Assembly: GCA_023333565.1 (NCBI GenBank)
Contig: JAJKFH010000115.1
Span: 3,782,001 to 3,846,000, forward strand
Reading direction: 5' to 3'
DNA from: Puffinus mauretanicus
Taxonomy: Eukaryota; Chordata; Aves; Procellariiformes; Procellariidae
Length of the DNA: 64,000 bases
A model generated the notes under the pieces. That model saw nothing but the letters and a program-made list of their open reading frames with translations, did not search any database and was not told where the DNA came from. Shown here piece by piece: positions 42,301 to 52,200 of this stretch. The position numbers and the translations under genes were made by a program. Numbering within the stretch: the first letter of the stretch is position 1; each line of letters opens with the position of its first letter.

Positions 42301-43974
42301 AAGCCAGCAGGTGAACTTAAATAGCAATTTCTTGTATTTATTTTATGATCTCATGATTTATTAACTTATTCTAGGACTTTGGATATTTCAGAGGGTTCAG
42401 CTTCCTCACTCTAGGGGAATATTGTAGCGATCAGACTGGCCAGGTCTTTCCACCCAGGAATTTCCAAGGAATGAAAGGTACAAATCTGACTTCAGGGAGA
42501 GGAAGAATGCAGGAGTGAGAAGCAGAGCAGGAAAAAGAGAGCATAAATCTTTTTTTTCCACGTTTTTTCCTACTATTGCACAGAAAGGGCAGAGAAGAGG
42601 GGCTTCTTCATCAGCTGGGTTTCTAAAAACACCAAGGAGACCATTGCAAAATAGCAGTAACTTCCTCACCATATATACTACCAGGACAATGCCTTTGCAT
42701 GCAAAGGCTCTAAAATATTTTGTTTAGACAGGATGATATACATGCAAGAGTCAATGGATTTCCTCAAGAAATCAGGCTGGGCTGCACCGGTGTAAATTGC
42801 CCCGCAGGTGCTTGCAATGAGGGCACCCACCTGGATACCCCAGGAAGGCAGCTGGGATGCCTATAAGCTTCCCAGGAGACAGACAGGTTTTTTTGCTTAT
42901 GCTGGAGTGTGGTGTGGAGGAGCTGAGAGGTGCTGGAAGGATCCTCAGTGTGCTCAGGATTAGCGCTTCTGAGAGAAACAGGCAGATGCAGGTATTGGGC
43001 AGGAGACTGGGTGGATTGGTGGGAGGAGACACTTTGCAGCACTGAGACACTGCTTGGATAGTTAAACCTGTGGTAGCAGTATGCTTTGGATTCATGTAGG
43101 CCAGGTGCAGCCTGGAGATGAGGTCTCTGGGTTGCTCACTACCTTACCTGTGAGGCTGCAATTATCATTCTGCTCAGCCCTTTGCCTACTGCTGGCAGTT
43201 GGGTCTTCAAAGCCTCTACAATCCTGTTTCCTGCCTGTTGTGCCAAGAGGGGGCTGGTGGAGGGTGGGTGGTCTTAAAGCCACATATATTCAAAGTCCAC
43301 GCTGACTCAAGGCTCAGAGGAAGTTCTCCCTCCTATAGCTACTAGCAAGCTGAAGGGCATGCCTCGCAGCCAGCCCTGAGGTATAAAAGGGTCCTGTGTA
43401 GGTTTTGGAGGTGGAGATCATTTAGCCCTAATGCCTGTGCTGGCTCAGGGCTGCTGGGTCTAGTTTCTGGAAGTTTTCCCCACCCTGCAGCATGCCTGCA
43501 GCAGCAGCCTGGGAGCAGGTAGACTCCTGGGGGATGACCCATTGGGGTGTAATCTGACCCAGATTAAGGGGAAAATATACATTTTCATACTAACAATGGC
43601 AGCTTCTGTACAGCTGGAAAGGTCAGCAAAATCTATGAAATAAATGCTTAAAAATGTACAGGGAACAGCCTTATTTCCTTCACCTTTGTAGCTTTTCCCA
43701 GCCACTCATTCCTGTGCAAAACAGCCCACTGCCTTTGGAGCTGGTGCTGGCAGAGGAGCGATACTGCTAGAGTGCTTGTCTGGGAAGCAGCAGCACAATT
43801 GTGGAAAAGATTAAAATGGGTGTGTTTATGTAAAAATCACCTTAAGTGGGTGAAACTTGGGAAATCGCATCAAAGCACCAAATGCTTGTTTTGAGTAAAA
43901 AAAAAAAAATTACGAAAAAAAAAGAAAATGAAAGGAAATGAGAGGGCCTCTTGTCTTAAAATGAGCTCAGAGGA
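39324..43974. other. Intergenic DNA rising in GC content towards the right
   Basis: 39.3-41.4 kb is AT-rich and featureless. From about 41.5 kb GC content climbs and many overlapping short frames appear on both strands, none with a recognisable domain. A clean TATA box lies at 43382-43389 with no gene attached. Confidence 0.55.
43382..43389 (+). promoter_or_regulatory. TATA-box consensus (TATAAAAG), orphan
   Basis: TATAAAAGGGTCC in a locally GC-rich setting is a textbook core-promoter match. No recognisable exon follows, so function is unproven; chance occurrence is quite possible. Confidence 0.3.
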
Positions 43975-44430
43975 ACCCACAGACTGCCCTGAGGGGGTCT
44001 GAGATTGCTTTGTGTTTTGCCAAGGGGAGGGGTGGGTGGGTGTCCTGAATGTCATTGAGGGGATTTTTGTTTGTCTCTGAAGGTGCCTGTGAGTGCTTCA
44101 TATATTGGTGGGGAGAGGGAATGTCTGTGGGTGCCCTGAGTACGACTGGGAGGGGTGGGAGGATGAAAGTGCCCCCCTGTCACTGAGAGGGTCCTCGGGG
44201 TGCTTTATGTTTTACCAAAGGGTACCTGAGGGTGCCCCAAGTGTCACTTGGGGGGTGCCTGAGGGGGCCCCAGGTATCTCTTAAGGGGACTGAGAGGTGG
44301 CCCTTACCATCAGTTAAGGGGGCTGTGGGTGCCCCATTTGTCACTGAGGGGGGCTGTCGGTGCTTTGTGTGGCAAAGGGGGAGTTTGGGTGCCCCGTCTG
44401 TCAGTGCGGGGGGCTGGGGGTGCCCTGCTT
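43975..44430. repeat. ~31-bp GC-rich minisatellite
   Basis: About twelve imperfect units, most 30-33 bp long and longer and more diverged at the left end. A typical unit reads roughly TGTCACTGAGGGGG followed by CTGTGGGTGCCCC. The plus strand is strongly G-rich. The array stops abruptly at the CpG island on its right. Short frames across it on both strands are products of the repeat. Confidence 0.85.
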
Positions 44431-44435
44431 TCCCC

Positions 44436-44690
44436 GTGCAGCACCGCGACATCTCCCAGCCGGAGCCGGGCGCGTGCCCGCAGCCAACCGCCGGCGGCTC
44501 GCGCAGTCCCTCTGCTGTGAGGGAGGGCGCGCGGCGTTTCCCGCCGCTTCTGGCCCGCGAGCCGTTCGTGGGCGGCTACCTTAAAGCCGCGCTCGCGCCC
44601 GCGGAGCTGCTCCGCCGTTAAGCGGGAAGGAGCCACTCGGCTGAAGTGAGCACCTGCGGCTAGCGTGCGCTTTGCGGGGTTTAGTAATAA
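44436..44690. promoter_or_regulatory. Compact CpG island, candidate promoter
   Basis: About 250 bp with roughly 37 CpG dinucleotides by eye, far denser than anything around it apart from the CR1 5' end. It includes an E2F-type motif (TTTCCCGC near 44539-44546), GGGCGG-type boxes and a possible splice donor AA|GTGAGC at 44646. Such islands in vertebrates usually mark promoters. No conserved coding exon starts here on either strand, so any transcript is either non-coding or has its coding exons elsewhere. Frames of 60-130 codons exist in several phases, as expected from GC-rich DNA lacking stops. Confidence 0.65.
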
Positions 44691-44769
44691 ACTTTGGAGT
44701 CGCCCTGGGGCAGAGGCAGGGCTATTACAGAGTGGGAGTACTGGGCAGGGACTGGGCAGTTACCTTGGA

Positions 44770-45980
44770 GGAAAGCACAGGTTTTCAGGGGAAGTTTGGG
44801 GGGAAAAGCCAAGGTAACTTAGAGGGGAGAGATGATGTTTTGGGGGGAAAAGCTGAGGGAACTTGGAGGTGACAAAATTAGCTTTTTTGACAGAAAAGTT
44901 GAGGTAACTTGGGATAGGTGACACTTTGGGGGGAGAAGCTGAGGTAAATTAGAGGGGACAGAGGAGACATTTTTTGGGGAAGAGATGAGGTAACTCAGAA
45001 GACAAAATGAGCATTTTTGAGGGAAAAGCTGAGGTAACGGGGAGAGGTGATGTTTTTGAGGGAAAAGCTAAGGCAACTTAGAGGGGACATAAGTGATTTT
45101 TTGGGGGGAAAAATCTGGTAAATTAGAGGGGACAATTTTGGGGAAAGCTGAGAACTTAGAGGGGAAAATGAGCTAGTTTTGAGGGAGAAGCTGAGGTAAC
45201 TTAGAGGGGACAGAGGTGACATTTTCAGGGGAAGGCTGGAGTAACTCAGATGACAAAATGAAACATTTATTGAAGGAAAAGCTGAAGTAACTTGGGGGGA
45301 GAGAGGTGAAGTTTTTTGGGGAAAAGCTGAGGTAACTTAGAGGCGACAGAGGTCACATTTAGGGATGGAAGCTGAAGTAAATTAGAGGGGTCAAAATGAG
45401 CTTTTCTTGAGGGAAAAGCTGAGGTAACTTAGAAGGGACAGGTGACATTTTTGGGGGAAAGCTGGGATAACCTGGAGATGACAAAATGAAACATTTCTTG
45501 AGCGAAAAGCTGAGGTAATGTAGAGGGAACAAAATGAGCTTTTTGAGGAAAAAGCTGAGGAAATGTAGAGGGGACAGAGGCGACATTTTGGGAGGAAAAT
45601 CTGAGGTACTTGAGGTGACAACATGAACTTTTTTGGGGGGGAGGAAATCTGAGGTAATGGGAGAGTAAGCAGATTTTAGGAAAAGTCTTGGGTATTGCAT
45701 AGGACAGAGGATATGTTTTGGAGGGGAAAGCAGAAGTAACTTAGAGGGGACAGTCTTTAAGGAATATATGTGGTACCTCAGAGGGTACAGGTTAAGCATT
45801 TTGGAGAGAAAGGCTTAGGTTTCTTAAGGGGGAATCAGCATATTGGAGGAGAAAGTTTGAGGTAACTGAGGGGACCGAGCAAGCCCCAGGGGAGAGTGCG
45901 GTTACTGATGAGTAGTGTTGAGATTACTTAGGACAGGGTGAGCATTTTTGAGGGTGAAATCTGAGGTATATTAGGGAATA
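44770..45980. repeat. ~45-bp purine-rich minisatellite, about 25 units
   Basis: Units of 44-47 bp share the core AAAGCTGAGGTAACTTAGAG. Two variants alternate loosely: one has GACAGAGGTGACATTTT, the other GACAAAATGAGCTTTT, which hints at a ~90-bp higher-order unit. The array decays towards the right. The plus strand is mostly purine with repeated GGGGA runs. The minus strand reads through as low-complexity peptides rich in S, L, P and F (for example 45359-45799), which are by-products and not a gene. Confidence 0.92.
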
Positions 45981-46448
45981 CATTAGCAGTGACGTTGCAA
46001 GAGGTGGAAAGGATGAAGCTTTAAGGAGGCCATGCTGAACAAGCTGTCTTTGTGAGGTTGCTCTGGCTCTAGGCATTAAGGTGCAGGAGGGATAAACAGA
46101 GGATCATGGAGTGGGATTTTAATGGGGGGAAAAAAAAAGAAAGAAAATTGAATTTAACAAAGCTATGGCATTTTACTTAATTTACAATTCTAAAGCCCCG
46201 GTTCAAGAGAAAATCATGGACACATTGTCTACAGAGGAAGGCAGAAAAGAATCACCAGAACTTCCTGGTGAGTTGAGCAAGAGATTCCGTGTAGTGAAGG
46301 GGCTAAGGGGTAGGGAGCGGAAGTGACACTGGGGAAGAAAGATGAGGAGGATGCCAGGATGGAAAATTACACTTGAAACATGCTGCAGGGAAGACGCAGG
46401 CCTGACTGACACAATGGTGCTCCAAAAGTCAGTGCTTCCTGGATGTAG
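45981..46448. other. Unique spacer between tandem arrays
   Basis: GC-balanced DNA without a recognisable gene; only weak echoes of the left-hand array in its first part. Confidence 0.5.
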
Positions 46449-46557
46449 CGGTAAGGAGTTGGCACTTGTCAGTTCTAACTGTGTCTGCCTTCTTTGGCAG
46501 CAGCCAGTGGAGAAGAGCCATCATGTAGAACTGCACGGCAAGAGTGAGACAGAAGTG
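46449..46557 (+). repeat. Diverged duplicate segment, copy 1
   Basis: About 110 bp resembling 49094-49210. Shared landmarks are AGGAGTTGG, a pyrimidine-rich tract ending GGCAG|CAGCC, then GTGGAGAAGA and AACTGCACGGCAAGAGTGAG. The pyrimidine tract plus CAG at 46489-46500 looks like a splice acceptor, so this may be an exon or a former exon. Confidence 0.6.
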
Positions 46558-46679
46558 GAGTGTAGGCTTGAGGAGAGGGCAAGAGAAAGCCGCCCTGGGC
46601 AAAGGGACCTCCCTGCCTTCAGGGCTAGGGTTATGGAAGAGCACTGCCGGCACCTTTGGTGCCCTGGCTCACTTTGCGC

Positions 46680-48147
46680 TGGGTGACCTCCCTGTAATCA
46701 GGGTTTGGGTCTTTGCTTGTGTTGGCCTTTTGCCGTGTTGCTCCTTTGGCTGCCTGGGGAGAGTGACAGCCCTGTAAGGAGGGTCACTGAGAGTCACTGT
46801 CTCTGCACCCGAGGGGGAAATGGAGCTCTCGGGACCCCAAGCCCACCCTGTAAGCAGGGGAGGGCCATTTGCCCGCCCCACTCCTCCTCCAGCCCCACTC
46901 CTCCTCCAGCTGGCAGCCTGGCCAGCTTGACCCCCTCTAGTTGGAGTGTGTTATGGCCTTTGGCTATCTGTGAAGCCCTCACGGTGTGTCAAGTGCTCTG
47001 GCCTCCATGCCACCTGGGGGACAGGTCTGAGGCTCTCCTTTCCAGCTCGTGGCTAGGGGTTGGTCTCCAGAGGTTGGCTGCACAGAGCTCTCTTTCTCCT
47101 CTGGAAAGTCATGTTTGTCCCAGTCTGTCTATGTATTTGTCCTTGTTGGAGTGAGTGACAGAGTTTGTCCTTTAGGCCTCTTAAACTTGCTGCAGCTTAG
47201 CTTGAACTTCCCAGGAGAGCAAGGGCTCTGTGCAGCAACAGGGGGCTCCCCTCTCAGCCGGCGAGTGGAGATAGAGTCCGGGCTTGCCCCTTCTTTCTCT
47301 GGATGAAGTGAAGCTACTTGGTAGTAGTGTGGGCAAGGCAACCTGCTTGTAGTCAGGGCCTGGGTCCCTGCCTGTGTGGCTGCCTGCCCTGCTGGCAAGC
47401 TGCCAGTGTGACAGCCCCATACTGGAGGTGTGTCTCCCGAGCCGGGGAGCCCTGTTCCCAGGAGCTCCTGCAGTGCTGTAGCCAGCTGCTTTAGCCAGGC
47501 AGCAGGAACAAACCCTCCCTGGCCCTTTAGAGGGTGCAGGTTGAGGAAGTGCTGTGCCACAGGGAGGGTGCAGCCCTACCTTTGATGCTAGTTTTGGCTG
47601 GGCTGACCTCCCCCCAGCTGGGGTCGTGGTGGCTTCTGGGGCTCCTGATGAGAGGAGGCGTTGTGCTGCAGCAAGGAGGGCCAGCCTGTAACTGGGGCGT
47701 AGGCCTTAGCCTCCTGCTCCTCTGTGGGGCTTGCTGGGAGTGCCAAGCGAGCAGTGGGGGAGTGCCCTGTAGGAAGGGCTGTGTGTGTCCCTGCCCTGGG
47801 CTGCCTTGCTCAGCAGGAGGTGCTTGGAGGGGACCCCCTGTAATCAGGTAGGTATCTCCGGTCCCAGCCTTTCAGGGGCATGGGGCCAAGATGTGTGGGG
47901 CGAGGCTGGGCATGCCCTCCCTATCATCAGGGCTGGGGTCCTGGCCTCCTGGCCTTTGGCCCTCCTAATCCCTGCTGCCTGGCTGCTGAGAGTCGTTCCT
48001 GCTGCTGTAGGGGAAGGCCGAGCTTTTTGACTCCCTGGGTGTTGACCTGCCTGTAATTAGGCTGCAAGTCTGGCAGCCTTTGTGCTCAGCTGGCAGCTTG
48101 TGTGGGGTGACTGCCCCGTTAGCAGGGTGCAGGTCAGGGTGCCCCTG
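46680..48147. repeat. Degenerate ~76-bp tandem array, left part
   Basis: A core of the form CCCTGTAATCAGGG recurs in degraded form at about 46688, 46769, 46848, 47340, 47688, 47763, 47838, 47912, 48047 and 48114, usually 70-82 bp apart. The cores are imperfect palindromes (CCCTG-N4-CAGGG). Between them comes a loosely conserved stretch rich in TGGGTCC, CTGCCTGG and GGCTGCC. Some expected units (46.95-47.3 and 47.45-47.6 kb) are too diverged to recognise. A 17-bp perfect duplication (46875-46908) lies inside. No coding domain was recognised in the many overlapping frames. Confidence 0.6.
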
Positions 48148-48424
48148 TGTGCTGGTTTTGGCTGGGATATAGTTAATTTTTTTCATAGTAGCTAGTATGG
48201 GGCTGTGTTTTGGATTTGGGCTGAAAACAGTGTTGATAATACAGGGATGTTTTTGTTATTGCTGAGCAGTGCTTACACAGAGCCAAGGCCTTTTCTGCTT
48301 CTCACCTCACCCCACCAGCGAGTAGGCTGGGGGGTGCACAAGAAGTTGGGAGGGGACACAGCTGGGACAGCTGACCCCAACTGACCAAAGGGATATTCCA
48401 TACCATACGACGTCATGCTCAGCA

Positions 48425-48430
48425 TATAAA
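48425..48430 (+). promoter_or_regulatory. TATA box of LTR copy B
   Basis: TATAAA preceded by the CRE-like ACGTCATGCTCAG. This is the usual U3 core-promoter arrangement of the family and could still be functional. Confidence 0.65.
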
Positions 48431-48609
48431 GCTGGGGGAAGAAGAAGGAAGGGGGACGTTCAGAGTGATGGTGTTTGTCTTCCCAAGTAAATGTTATGTG
48501 TGACGGATCCCTGCTTTCCTGGAGATGGCTGAACACCTGCCTGCTGATGGGAAGTAGTGAGTGAATTCCTTGTTTTGCTTTGCTTACGTGTGCGGCTTTT
48601 GCTTTCCCT

Positions 48610-48615
48610 ATTAAA
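48610..48615 (+). terminator. ATTAAA poly(A) signal of LTR copy B
   Basis: The hexamer stands about 180 bp downstream of the TATA box, in the same relation as in the other copies, marking the end of R. Confidence 0.6.
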
Positions 48616-48741
48616 CTGATTTTGTCTCAACCCACGAGTTTTCTCACTTTTACTTTTCTGAGTCTCTCCCCCATCCCACTGGGGCAGAGGGAGCGAGTGG
48701 CTGTGTGGGGCTTAGTTGCCGGCTGGGGTTATACCATGACA

Positions 48742-49000
48742 CCCTGCATGGGAGAGAAAGAAAGAGCCTCCCTTGGCCTTTGGGACACGGGCTGCCGGGT
48801 AACTTGGGGCACAGCCAGTGCTCTGGAATCCTGGGCACTTTGCAGTCCAGGCAGCGGCTTGAGCCCCCTGTCAGCAGGGGTGCAGCTTCTGTGGCTGCTG
48901 CTTTGTATGCCCAGCTCCATTTTCCCAGGATGCCCACCTCTGAACCCATCTCCAACTGGAGTTATGCTGTGCTAAGTGATGGGTGAGGAAAGCTGAGCTC
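48742..49000. repeat. Degenerate ~76-bp tandem array, right part
   Basis: Continuation of the array beyond the inserted LTR: cores CCCCTGTCAGCAGGGG near 48861 and CTCCAACTGGAG near 48949, again about 85 bp apart and again palindromic. Confidence 0.55.
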
Positions 49001-49093
49001 AGAGGTTTTTCTTGGGGGTAGGGGTTCAGCCAGTGGCCAGCAGTGGTGTGGGGAGCTCCCTTCCAGGGGTGGTCAATGTGCCTCTGTCCTTCA

Positions 49094-49210
49094 GGCGGAG
49101 GAGTTGGTGCTTGCCTGTTCGATCTGTGTCCTCCTTCCGTGGCAGCAGCCGCTGGAGAAGAAAGAAGAGGCATCGTGAGGAACTGCAAGGCAAGAGTGAG
49201 CCAGAAGAGT
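49094..49210 (+). repeat. Diverged duplicate segment, copy 2 (possible terminal exon)
   Basis: Counterpart of 46449-46557. It carries GAGGAGTTGG, a pyrimidine-rich stretch ending in GTGGCAG (acceptor-like, end at 49145), then CAGCCGCTGGAGAAGA and AACTGCAAGGCAAGAGTGAG. It is followed within 20 bp by AATAAA, the order expected of a last exon. Both reading frames after the acceptor are short and match no family I know. Confidence 0.5.
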
Positions 49211-49225
49211 TACCGACGGGTACTC

Positions 49226-49231
49226 AATAAA
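49226..49231 (+). terminator. AATAAA polyadenylation signal candidate
   Basis: Canonical AATAAA with a weakly GT-rich stretch (CTGTGTTCC) about 15 bases downstream. It lies just after the duplicated, acceptor-bearing segment, which makes it more interesting than a random hexamer, but transcription is unproven. Confidence 0.4.
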
Positions 49232-49259
49232 ATGCATTTTCAGACTGTGTTCCATATGC

Positions 49260-52200
49260 AGTAACTTTCCTACCCCACTTGGCTGTAGCTCCTGCCTATC
49301 AAATTGCACTGCACATGTTATTTTACCAACTATTGCAGTTCTTGCAGTGGTGAGGCAGTTGTGTGTTTGATCTAAGGGCTACCACATGGAAGCTCAAGGA
49401 TCATGGGTTTGTCACCAAACTCCTCCAGTCCGGATAGGGGTTTGGTGACATTGCAGTACTACAGAGGACGTCTTGTGGTAGGTAGGGTTCTGGTGGTATT
49501 GCAGTGTCCCTGTGGAGGCAGGGAGAGAGGGAGGGAGGTTTTCCAGTCCAAGTTTGGTGGTACTGCACTCTGCTAGGCATGACTTTGAAAAGAAAAGCCA
49601 GGATGTGGGTCTGCAGGTGGGTTCAGCTCTGTGGGGCTGAAGTCAGGGGTGCTGGGAGCTGGGCAGGGGCTCACAGCCCCACAGGGCTGAAATGGAGGTC
49701 TGGGCTGTGGGCAGGGTGGGGAGAGCCCTATTGGGGGTTTAAATCGGGTCCCATGTCAGGGGACCAGGATGAAAAGCTATGGATTTCCCCATACAAGACG
49801 CTATTGCAGGTGTTTTCAAGCAAATATGGAGTGCATTCCTGGGAATGGAGCCAGGATATTTAAATTGACAAGAATTTAGATTGACAAAAATATAGAATCT
49901 AGAATAATTCCATTTTTGCCTCTGAATTTGAGATCAGCATCTACTAAACGTTAACCAACACCACCTGAATGTAACTAGAAACTTCAGTTTCTGAATGTAG
50001 TCAGAACTTCAATAGGGAAAAGAGAAGTGATCTGAATGCCTACAAAAACTTGTGAAAACTGAAAGAAAAGGTTAACGAAACCTGAAGTCAAAAGTTTACA
50101 TGAATGAAGGCCTTTTGTGAGCTCAGACTGCTATACTTGTGTGATTAGTTGTTGCTTTTATATATCACATACAACCTGATACAGGAGGCTGTTGCAGCTT
50201 ATTACCTCAGAAGGGAATTAGCAATGCAACTTGCAAAGGTAATGACTTGGTGTACTTTGGCAACACAGGACTTTACACATTTGCAACAATGACGAGATAG
50301 CAGCAGCTGTGGCAGAGAATGAAGTACTTCTTCAGAAGTCAATACGAGTATCAAATTCTATACCACAGCTAGCTCTATATAGAATGGTTAAAACAGTTGA
50401 TGAAGTTGAATGTGATTTAGCACTATAAAATAAGCTGTTGTATAGTTTTCAATTTGTGGAAGAGGGAGATGTAAATGAGTGTTTGGCTTTTAAAAGCTTA
50501 TATAACTTTGATACTGGCGAACATTACTAAGATAAGAGATGTAGGTGCCCACGTAAACTACATGACATAACCTTTTTATACAGTTATGATTCATTTTTTC
50601 TCCTATCTTGGTTATAATCACTTTCCTTAAGGATCTCACATGCTCCACCACACACTTCGAGAGGAATTCAATAATGCCAATTCACTTTTTCTTCTTCACT
50701 GAATGAAAACCAAGGATGGAGTTAATTTTCCTGACTTGTGACTCATATCTTTCGAAGACATGAGGGCAGCTGACCCATCTGTCTACATTGGACCTACAGC
50801 AGACCTGTGGCTTTCAAGAGCAGGTGCTGCAAGTGTAGAGGGATAAGCTAGCTTGGCCGAAATAACATCAGACTTCCATGTCTGGGAAACTGAGGATCAC
50901 TACATCTTAACTAGAAATGCTTCCCCTCCCTGTTACTCTTGTCTTTTGTCACTATCTAATTAATAAACAAACAAACAAAAAAGCAAGCCTACTGTTTTCT
51001 GCAATTACAATAATCCTCTCAGTTTTCTTTATGTTCTGTTTTCATCTTGGGCCTCCTAAAATAGGGCTGAAAATGAGTTTTCAGGTGGAAAGAAAGAAAG
51101 AAAGAGACGGCACTGATCATTGAAAACCACCTGATCCTGTAATAACAACTCAAACTGCGGGCTACCGTAAGGGGATGGCAGTAAGTTGGATCACATCAAA
51201 TTTGTTCAGTAACAATTTAACTGCTGTCATGCCTCAAGAGAAAAATATGAGATTGTATTTACCCTGAGTTTTAAGTCAAACAGACGTAAATTAATTTTTA
51301 ATATAAAATTAGTATTGCTCTTTCTAATGAGGCACTTGTAGAAATCCACTACATTAAATATTATCAAGCTGACTTTTGCTAAAATACTCCTGAGAATGTG
51401 TACAGAGTATCCTTTATTCATGCAGAAATTAAGTAGAGAATAAGCAGCAAGAACTTTAGCATAATAATTTGTACAGAAAGGGAGTCAGCAGGAAAACAGC
51501 TTTTGTTTGCAATTTTGACACTTTTTCCTCCTCCTGCACAACACTTTGGTCCCAAACACATCATCGTGTAGGAAACAACTGCGGCAGGGGTTGTTCTGCC
51601 TTTTGCACTGGGGTCTCTCCTCCTGCGACAAAAATCTTTGTGTTTGCATGAAGGAGAGGAGCGCGCTCGCCCCAACACCTGTAAGGAGGGCGGCGGGCAC
51701 CAAAGGCAGATCCCAGCGCTTGGAGAAAGGAGAGCTGGGCCATGCCCTGCCGTGCTCCCGCCGCTCTCGCTGGCCCCGTGGAGGCCCCTCCACACTCTCT
51801 GCAGCCACCTTTTTGTTACGTCACTGGCTCTTAGGACACTAGTACCACTTAGGAAACAAATGTATTATTAATGCTGCCTGCTAGCACTCACGTGTCCAGG
51901 AGAAGCAACGAGGCAGCGGGGGCCAGAGCGGTCACGCTGGGGCCGGGCCAATGTTGTGGGGTGCAACCGGGGCTCAGAGGCAGCTCCCGAGCACAGGGTG
52001 GCCCCTGCCGAAACTTGTCCCACCTCCCTCTCAGCCGACACCAGCGGTCGCCGGCTGCCATCTTCCTCCTCAGGCTTGGGCCCGCATGGGATTCCCTTTA
52101 CGCACTGTCTTAATGGTCTGCTTCCTGTTTTGTTTTGGGTTTGTTTTTTTTTTTTTCCCCATTAGTCCCCAGCTGAAGTTTGGCTGTGCTCACCCACCAG

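Larger units (their letters stand above)
48148..48741 (+). mobile_element. Solo LTR of an avian endogenous retrovirus (copy B)
   Basis: A complete 594-bp LTR, starting TGTGCTGGTTTTGG and ending CATGACA, flanked directly by the perfect 5-bp duplication CCCTG (48143-48147 and 48742-48746). It has the best-preserved promoter of the five copies: ACGTCA about 20 bp upstream of TATAAA (48425-48430), an ATTAAA signal at 48610-48615 and the shared ACCCACGAG stretch after it. It sits inside the ~76-bp degenerate array, so it inserted after that array had formed. No internal viral sequence is present. Confidence 0.9.

Noticed and set aside
44232..44636. Overlapping frames of up to 129 codons on both strands across the CpG island
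   Set aside because: GC-rich DNA has few stop codons; the frames run into the adjacent minisatellite, overlap each other and resemble no protein family.
45359..45799. 146-codon minus-strand frame
   Set aside because: It is a translation of the ~45-bp minisatellite; periodic S, L, P and F residues follow the unit length and no domain is present.
43975..49000. Telomeric or subtelomeric identity of the arrays
   Set aside because: No runs of TTAGGG were seen; unit sequences are unrelated to it.
44770..49000. CRISPR-like repeat-spacer array
   Set aside because: Repeats are imperfect, spacers are not unique sequences of constant length, and the genome is clearly vertebrate.
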